From Flavobacteriales bacterium UBA1694 (GTDB taxonomy: Bacteria > Bacteroidota > Bacteroidia > Flavobacteriales > Weeksellaceae), in the NCBI GenBank assembly GCA_002319955.1, contig DCJS01000032.1, positions 1 through 27,409 on the forward strand: DNA of 27,409 bases. The letters run 5' to 3'. Shown piece after piece: positions 22,507-27,409 of the stretch. Made by a program: the position numbers and the translations under genes. Below the pieces are notes generated by a model. That model saw only the letters and a program-made list of their open reading frames with translations, was not told the DNA's origin and made no database searches. Every line of letters starts with the position of its first letter. The stretch's first letter is position 1.

Positions 22507-22596
22507 GTTTTTTTTGTTAACGTCTGTTAAATGTGGCCCTTTTTTGACTCGGGTTCCCACATCCTTTTTTTTTCTTAGCAAAAAGCATTAAATTAA

Positions 22597-22635
22597 CTCC
22601 CTACAAATGGGAGCTAGAGCTTTTCCATTTAAATG
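22597..22635 (+). repeat. Two inverted repeats in the leader of the GH13 gene
   Basis: CTCCC/GGGAG (22597-22601 and 22609-22613, 7-base loop) and the palindrome CATTTAAATG (22626-22635) lie 15-53 bases before the ATG. Either could be a regulator site or a leader hairpin. No TAnnTTTG element is found for this gene. Confidence 0.4.
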
Positions 22636-22649
22636 AAAAAATCTCTACT

Positions 22650-24293
22650 ATGACCTTAAAATCACTTTTTTTAGCCTTAACGACCCTGCTGATTTTAGGG
22701 TCTTGCACCGTGAAACCACTAGGCAAGTCCACAAGCGAACCATTTAATTGGCACGCAGCCAATCTTTATTTCGTGCTCCCAGACCGCTTTCAAAATGGCG
22801 ATCGTTCGAACGATATTCAGTTTGATCGCCAAGAGAACGCGGCAATTCTTCGAGGCTTTGAGGGCGGTGATTTGCGCGGCTTAATTCAAAAATTAGATCA
22901 AGGCTATTTTTCGGACCTTGGAATCAATGCGCTTTGGTTAACGCCCATTGTCGAGCAAATTCACGGCGCGGTGGATGAGGGCACGGGTCATACTTACGCC
23001 TACCACGGTTATTGGGCGAAAGATTGGACGCAGCTAGATCCCAATTTTGGAACCAAAGCGGAGCTTAAGGAACTCGTCGATAAAGCCCATGAGCGAGGCA
23101 TTCGGGTGGTGCTTGACGCTGTGGTAAATCACACGGGTCCTGTCACAGGAAAAGATCCGGTGTTTCCTAACAATTGGGTTAGAACTGAGCCCAAGTGCAC
23201 CTATACAAATTACCATACAACCACCTCATGTACTTTAGTTGAGAATCTCCCGGACGTACTCACAGAATCAAACGCACCGGTCGAGCTTCCAAAAGAGCTC
23301 GTTGAAAAATGGAAAAAAGAGGGCCGGTATGATCAGGAAGTTAAGGAACTGGATCTCTTTTTTGCGCAAACCGGGTATCCCCGTGCGCCTAAGTACTACA
23401 TTATGAAATGGCTTGCCGATTATATTTCGGAGTATGGGATTGACGCTTACCGCGTGGATACCGTAAAACATACGGAGGAAAATGTTTGGAAGGACTTCCA
23501 GAAGATTAGTCAAGCGGCTTTCTTAGCTTACAAAAAAGAGAATCCCAAAAAAGTATTGGATTCAAATGATTTCTTTCTCGTCGGGGAGGTTTATGGGTAT
23601 GGCCTTTCTCAAGAGCAGCTTTACGATTTTTCAGACCGCCAAGTGAATTACTTTGAGAATGGCTTCTCAGCACTTATTAATTTTGACTTTAAATACGACG
23701 CCACGAAAGACTACGAGACTCTGTTTTCGTATTACGATCAAAAGCTTTCGGGGCCTATGAAAGGCAAAACGGTGATGAATTATTTAACCTCTCATGATGA
23801 TGGCTCTCCCTTTGATAAAGAGCGAACTCGAGGGTTTGAATCGGCAACCAAACTTCTACTCACTCCGGGAATCGCTCAAATTTACTACGGCGATGAATCG
23901 GCTCGAAGTCTAACCATTGAGGGGGCTAATGGGGATGCAACGCTGCGCGGACTGATGAACTGGGACGAGATAGACTCAGACCCTCAGACTCAAAAACTTT
24001 TGGTTCATTACCAAAAATTAGGGAAATTTCGATCCAGGCACCCTTCCATTGGCGCAGGCGCTCACCAAATGCTTTCACAAAGCCCTTATTGGTTTTCTCG
24101 ATCCTTTGAATCCGACAAGGTCATTGTAGGGCTCGATCTTGCAGAGGGTGAAAAACTAGTGGATGTTAGCGGCATCTTTGAAGAAGGTGAAGTCCTCTTT
24201 GATGCGTATTCGGGAGTCACGCTCAAAGTGAAAGACGCAATGGCTCGTTTTAGCTCGCCAGAATCGATCGCACTTCTTGAACTCAAAAACTAA
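22650..24293 (+). CDS. Lipoprotein alpha-amylase, GH13 (MalS-like)
   Basis: This 547-residue glycoside hydrolase has a lipoprotein signal ending in LILGSC (C19), so it is anchored outside the cytoplasm. The (beta/alpha)8 motifs are all present: VLDAVVNHT (D156, N160, H161), the nucleophile D270 in GIDAYRVDTVKH, the acid/base E313 in FLVGEVYG, and the transition-state stabiliser D383 in YLTSHDDGSP. A segment with C183 and C194 in the B domain may form a disulphide. It would hydrolyse alpha-1,4-glucans or maltodextrins at the cell surface or in the periplasm. Its layout recalls periplasmic MalS. No SusC/SusD pair is adjacent. It ends 9 bases before the TlpA-like gene. Confidence 0.94.
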   Translation: MTLKSLFLALTTLLILGSCTVKPLGKSTSEPFNWHAANLYFVLPDRFQNGDRSNDIQFDRQENAAILRGFEGGDLRGLIQKLDQGYFSDLGINALWLTPIVEQIHGAVDEGTGHTYAYHGYWAKDWTQLDPNFGTKAELKELVDKAHERGIRVVLDAVVNHTGPVTGKDPVFPNNWVRTEPKCTYTNYHTTTSCTLVENLPDVLTESNAPVELPKELVEKWKKEGRYDQEVKELDLFFAQTGYPRAPKYYIMKWLADYISEYGIDAYRVDTVKHTEENVWKDFQKISQAAFLAYKKENPKKVLDSNDFFLVGEVYGYGLSQEQLYDFSDRQVNYFENGFSALINFDFKYDATKDYETLFSYYDQKLSGPMKGKTVMNYLTSHDDGSPFDKERTRGFESATKLLLTPGIAQIYYGDESARSLTIEGANGDATLRGLMNWDEIDSDPQTQKLLVHYQKLGKFRSRHPSIGAGAHQMLSQSPYWFSRSFESDKVIVGLDLAEGEKLVDVSGIFEEGEVLFDAYSGVTLKVKDAMARFSSPESIALLELKN

Positions 24294-24302
24294 ATAAAGA
24301 AT

Positions 24303-24839
24303 ATGATGATTAAATATTTTAAAAAGCTCGTTTTAACTAGTCTTGTGCTCGTTTTCACTTTGAATTTTGCGCAAAAGGCGCCCCAATCTATTAAAACGAC
24401 TTTCTCGAAGGAGGCTCTCTCGCAGGGGTTAACTGCTGCCAGTGGGTCCAAAACCACCGTGGCGGCCGTTCTTGAAAAGTACAAAGGAAAGGTTCTGGTT
24501 ATTGACTTTTGGGCGAGCTGGTGCCAAGATTGCATCCTAGCACTTCCTAAAACTCAGGAAATAAAAGACAAGTACCCAAATGTTGAATTTGTTTATTTTT
24601 CACTCGACCGCTCTTATGAGCAGTGGAACCGTGGGCTCGAAAAGTATAACATGAAAGCTTGGGACCATTACTGGTTTGACCAGGGTTGGAAGAATCCGTT
24701 CAACAATTATATTGAACTGAATTGGGTCCCTCGTTTTATGGTGGTGGACCAGTCCTCTGAGATCGCTTTGTATTACAGCATAGCTCCCGAAGATCCTGAG
24801 TTTATCAAAATTCTGGAGCAATTAACGGCCGGCTTGTAA
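24303..24839 (+). CDS. TlpA-like periplasmic thioredoxin-fold protein
   Basis: This 178-residue exported protein has a hydrophobic signal peptide (about 1-23, ending NFA-Q) and a thioredoxin domain. The active site is DFWASWCQDC (C74, C77), followed later by WVPRFMVVDQ, where the cis-Pro lies. The CQDC dipeptide differs from the CPPC/CxPC of classic TlpA. The family reduces or oxidises periplasmic thiols, for example during cytochrome c maturation. The partner here is unknown. ATG 24303 is used, but the next codon is also ATG (24306). It probably shares a transcript with the GH13 gene, 9 bases upstream. Confidence 0.88.
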   Translation: MMIKYFKKLVLTSLVLVFTLNFAQKAPQSIKTTFSKEALSQGLTAASGSKTTVAAVLEKYKGKVLVIDFWASWCQDCILALPKTQEIKDKYPNVEFVYFSLDRSYEQWNRGLEKYNMKAWDHYWFDQGWKNPFNNYIELNWVPRFMVVDQSSEIALYYSIAPEDPEFIKILEQLTAGL

Positions 24840-24955
24840 GGCTCAGAACTGTTTTGATTTGGTGATTTTGGATGCATTTAGGCCATAAACCAACGCAAAA
24901 TTAACAAATCCTTAAAAATAACGGCGAGAAATGGACTTGAATTAAAGCGGGTGAT

Positions 24956-24977
24956 ACGCGGAATTTACGCGTTTTTA
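24956..24977 (+). terminator. Weak candidate terminator in the 272-base spacer after the TlpA-like gene
   Basis: ACGCG/CGCGT (24956-24960 and 24968-24972) form a 5-bp stem with a 7-base loop and a following TTTTT. The stem is short and the site is 116 bases beyond the stop. Apart from this and the helicase promoter I see nothing defined in the spacer. Confidence 0.35.
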
Positions 24978-25083
24978 AACTTGGTTTTAGAGCGCAACCG
25001 ATGGAAAGTGAGAGCTGTAGATATCAGGGGAGGTCTTTATTAGACATTAACGGACTTAATCGCTGTAATTCAATTATTTGTTG

Positions 25084-25091
25084 TACTTTTG
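25084..25091 (+). promoter_or_regulatory. -7 element for the DEAD-box helicase gene
   Basis: TACTTTTG (TAnnTTTG) ends 20 bases before the ATG at 25112. No TTG lies 19-21 bp upstream. Confidence 0.6.
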
Positions 25092-25111
25092 CAAAAATTT
25101 TACATTACTGA

Positions 25112-26881
25112 ATGAATTTATTCTCCGAGTCCAATTTAAGTCCTGATCTACTTAAGGCAATTGGCGAACTGGGCTACGAGGCCCCGACAGAAATCCAAAA
25201 ACAGACTATTCCTTTTATCTTATCAGATACTCGCGATCTAATCGCTTTAGCGCAGACAGGGACAGGCAAGACAGCAGCGTTTTCGCTTCCGATTTTGGAT
25301 CAGATTGACGATACGAGTCGTAAAATCCAATTTTTGGTTCTTTGCCCGACACGCGAACTATGTCTTCAAATTACGAAAGACATTAAATCTTACACCAAGT
25401 ACATGAGAAACCTGAAAACCACAGCGGTTTACGGGGGAAGCAGTATTATGGATCAAATCCGTTCTCTTAAGGACAAACCACAAGTGATTGTCGGAACACC
25501 AGGGAGAGTTATTGACCTTATTAACCGTAAGGCTCTTGACTTTTCTGAAATCCAATACCTTGTTTTAGATGAAGCAGATGAAATGCTTTCGATGGGATTC
25601 AAGGACGATCTTGAAACGATTTTAAGAGAAACTCCAGAAACGAAGCACAATTACCTTTTCTCAGCCACGATGAGCAAGGAAGTGGAGCGGATCTCAAGAA
25701 GTTACTTAACCCAGCCTCACCGTATTGCGGTAGGGTCTATCAACGAGGTTAAGAAAAACATTACGCACGAATTTTACGTCGTAGGGTACCGTCAAAAGAA
25801 AGAGGCGCTTAAGCGACTTATTGACGCAAACCCAAACCAGTATTCAATTCTCTTTTGCCGTACCCGTATGGAAACTCAGGAGGTCGCTGACTTCCTAATG
25901 CAAAACGGTTACGCTGCAGACGCGCTTCACGGCGATTTATCTCAGGCGCAAAGAGATACGGTGATGAAGAAGTTTCGTTTGAAAAACATCGACATTCTCG
26001 TGGCTACCGACGTAGCGGCAAGAGGGCTTGATGTGAACTCTTTGACCCACGTTATTCATTTCTCATTACCAGACGATCCAGAGGTTTTCGTTCACCGTAG
26101 CGGTAGAACCGGGAGAGCTGGAAAAAATGGAATTTCGATGTCCCTTATCAAACCAGAAGAGACTCGTAAACTGAAGCAAATCAAATCGGTTACCAAAATC
26201 GATATTATTGAGAAGCAGGTTCCAAGCAGCGATGAGATTATTAAATCACAAGTTGAAGGCGTTTTCGAAAGACTTTTCACAGAGCACGAAGAATTCTTCA
26301 CTTTTGACGATTCACTTATTCCAGATCTTAGCGAGTTTACTAAAGAGCAACTCGTTCACCAATTGCTTCAATTGCAATTAAGAGACTTAGCTTTATTCTA
26401 TAAGGATAAGAAAGACTTAAGAAGCGAAAAATTGTCTGACGAAAGAGATTCCCCGTACTCAAGAAGAGAGCGAGGCAGAGACGATAGAGGTGGAAGAGAC
26501 AGAAGAGACAGAAGAGATGACCGAGGTGGAAGAGACGATAGAGGCGGAAGAGACGACCGTTATTCAGACCGACCAGCACGCGCAGAAAGAGGTGATAGAG
26601 GTGGTGACAGAGAACGCGGCGGAAAACGACGCAGTTCTGCAAACATGACTCGTTTCTTCTTCAATTTAGGAAAGAAAGATAATTTAAGAAAGATGGACCT
26701 ATTGGACATCATCAATAAAGCGACTGAGAAAAATCGCAAGCGTCCGGATATCGGCGATATTGAGATCTTAGAGAAGTTTTCATTCTTTGAGGCAGATAAA
26801 GATTTCCAACAAGAAATCATCAGCAACTTACAGGCGATGAAATTCAAAGGAAAAGAAATGCGGGCCGAAGTGGCTGGCTAA
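25112..26881 (+). CDS. DEAD-box RNA helicase with RGG linker and DbpA RNA-binding domain
   Basis: This 589-residue ATP-dependent RNA helicase carries the full motif set: Q motif YEAPTEIQ (22-29), AQTGTGKT (47-54), PTREL (79-83), GTPGR (128-132), DEAD (153-156), SAT (184-186), FCRTRMET, ATDVAARGLDV and HRSGRTGRAG (328-337). After the two RecA domains comes a helical segment (about 375-440). Next is a strongly basic and acidic Arg/Gly/Asp linker (about 451-508), then a DbpA-type RRM (about 511-587). It resembles DeaD/CsdA-type helicases that act in ribosome assembly and mRNA turnover, often in the cold. The linker probably adds nonspecific RNA affinity. It has its own promoter and terminator. 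Confidence 0.96.
   Translation: MNLFSESNLSPDLLKAIGELGYEAPTEIQKQTIPFILSDTRDLIALAQTGTGKTAAFSLPILDQIDDTSRKIQFLVLCPTRELCLQITKDIKSYTKYMRNLKTTAVYGGSSIMDQIRSLKDKPQVIVGTPGRVIDLINRKALDFSEIQYLVLDEADEMLSMGFKDDLETILRETPETKHNYLFSATMSKEVERISRSYLTQPHRIAVGSINEVKKNITHEFYVVGYRQKKEALKRLIDANPNQYSILFCRTRMETQEVADFLMQNGYAADALHGDLSQAQRDTVMKKFRLKNIDILVATDVAARGLDVNSLTHVIHFSLPDDPEVFVHRSGRTGRAGKNGISMSLIKPEETRKLKQIKSVTKIDIIEKQVPSSDEIIKSQVEGVFERLFTEHEEFFTFDDSLIPDLSEFTKEQLVHQLLQLQLRDLALFYKDKKDLRSEKLSDERDSPYSRRERGRDDRGGRDRRDRRDDRGGRDDRGGRDDRYSDRPARAERGDRGGDRERGGKRRSSANMTRFFFNLGKKDNLRKMDLLDIINKATEKNRKRPDIGDIEILEKFSFFEADKDFQQEIISNLQAMKFKGKEMRAEVAG
26462..26632 (+). repeat. Low-complexity repeat encoding the RGG/RDR linker
   Basis: Purine-rich degenerate repeats (variants of GGAAGAGACGA) encode GGRDDR-type units in the helicase linker, residues about 451-507. 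They are a likely site of length variation between strains. Confidence 0.75.
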
Positions 26882-26884
26882 AAT

Positions 26885-26917
26885 AAAAAAAACCGGATTA
26901 AGTTCCGGTTTTTTTTT
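26885..26917. terminator. Intrinsic terminator after the helicase gene
   Basis: AACCGGA (26891-26897) pairs with TCCGGTT (26904-26910), extended by eight A-T pairs, around a 6-base loop. It ends in a T tract, with an A tract on the opposite side. Confidence 0.92.
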
Positions 26918-27014
26918 ATCTATTTGGTTAATGTTAACAAAACTTAATATTGATTTTTAAAACTTAGCGCCTCAATTACGGATATTTGCACTCTCATAAA
27001 AACCGTAAATTATA

Positions 27015-27409
27015 ATGGGTATAGGTAACATGTTTAAAGCATTTCAACCAAAGGACAAAGTGTTCTTTGTTTTGTTTGAAAAGGTCGCTGACCAACTGGT
27101 TCAAATGTCTAAAGAATTCCACGAAGGGGTCCTTGAATTCGACACCAATGACGATTCACTTCTTAGAAAGATGAGTGATTACGAACACCAAATGGATGAC
27201 CTAACACATGAGATTTTCATTCAATTGGGTGAGAATTTTATTACCCCGTTTGACCGGGAAGATATTAACTTCCTCGCTTCTGGGCTCGACGATATTGCAG
27301 ACTATATTTACGCTTCTGCGAAGTATATTTTCCTCTATAAAACACCAGAGATTAAAGAATTCAGTGAGCTTTCGCTTCTAATTCACAAATCGTGTATTGA
27401 AATTAAGTC
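27015..27409 (+). CDS. DUF47 / PhoU-like protein (3' end outside window)
   Basis: The frame is open from ATG 27015 to the window end, giving 131 residues (MGIGNMFKAFQPKDKVFFVLFEK...). It is mostly helical, with the DUF47 pattern: FFVLFEKVADQLVQMSKEF, DYEHQMDDLTHEIFIQLGENFITPFDREDINFLASGLDDIADYIY. The ED and D-rich helices resemble the metal-binding helices of PhoU. DUF47 proteins are usually encoded directly before a Pit-type phosphate transporter and are thought to regulate it. That gene would lie beyond the window. A one-mismatch -7 element (GATATTTG) occurs about 20 bases upstream. An internal in-frame ATG at 27030 is an alternative start. Confidence 0.9.
   Translation, partial: MGIGNMFKAFQPKDKVFFVLFEKVADQLVQMSKEFHEGVLEFDTNDDSLLRKMSDYEHQMDDLTHEIFIQLGENFITPFDREDINFLASGLDDIADYIYASAKYIFLYKTPEIKEFSELSLLIHKSCIEIK

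Noticed and set aside
26462..26632. Repeats resembling a CRISPR or tandem DNA array
   Set aside because: They are degenerate in-frame codons of the Arg/Gly/Asp helicase linker, without constant repeats or spacers.

Overview
The window is chromosomal DNA of a member of the Bacteroidota, most likely Flavobacteriales. The evidence is: promoters of the Bacteroidota type (TAnnTTTG, several with a TTG/TTTG about 19-20 bp upstream) before many genes; little sign of Shine-Dalgarno sequences; a GLPGLI-family protein; a BT_3928-type DoxX protein upstream of tpiA; and an ECF sigma factor with the C-terminal extension typical of the phylum. No species is assigned. Coding density is high and no gene-free stretch exceeds about 275 bases.

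Layout. (1) 1-4640, plus strand: the C-terminal part of a DoxX/BT_3928 protein, a TerB-like protein, an exported S9 (prolyl oligopeptidase/oligopeptidase B-like) peptidase and tpiA. A GAAA-loop terminator then abuts a compact promoter for prmA. (2) 4693-6509: a GT4 glycosyltransferase (minus) and a stand-alone mannose-6-phosphate isomerase-type cupin (plus). (3) 6756-6829: tRNA-Arg(TCT) with a textbook promoter and terminator. (4) 6960-12983: an accessory-looking, AT-rich block with every gene on the minus strand. It holds an ECF sigma factor and a DoxX-like membrane protein (overlapping ATGA), a SAM methyltransferase, a DUF1304 membrane protein, a GLPGLI protein, a small transglutaminase-like protein, a nitroreductase and a QorB/NmrA-like SDR. 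(5) 13134-13499: a divergent HxlR regulator, with palindromic operators in the shared spacer. (6) 13630-13861: a bidirectional terminator and tRNA-Ser(GCT)-tRNA-Pro(TGG) on the minus strand. (7) 14000-20195, plus strand: an AmiD-like lipoprotein amidase, then a four-gene run of aspartate ammonia-lyase, GT2 glycosyltransferase, YtcJ-like lipoprotein amidohydrolase and a GT-B-like protein. (8) 20209-22478, minus strand: a Wzx-type flippase coupled to an FkbM methyltransferase. (9) 22650-27409, plus strand: a MalS-like GH13 lipoprotein, a TlpA-like thioredoxin, a DEAD-box RNA helicase with an RGG linker and DbpA domain, and the start of a DUF47/PhoU-like gene.

How the parts work together. Most of the window is housekeeping: glycolysis, ribosomal protein methylation, tRNAs, aspartate catabolism, envelope turnover and RNA remodelling. 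Surface-glycan genes (two clear glycosyltransferases, one probable one, a flippase, an FkbM methyltransferase and a mannose cupin) are scattered in between. The best-supported regulatory unit is the HxlR / SDR / nitroreductase locus, which looks like a thiol-sensed quinone/nitro-compound stress module. The least explained material is in the spacers of the minus-strand block between the tRNA loci. Short motifs recur there, and the transglutaminase-like gene is bracketed by inverted copies of a bipartite motif. This suggests a modular, possibly mobile or cassette-like history, but no recombinase is present and the repeats are short. I did not find a defence system, CRISPR array, prophage or insertion sequence.
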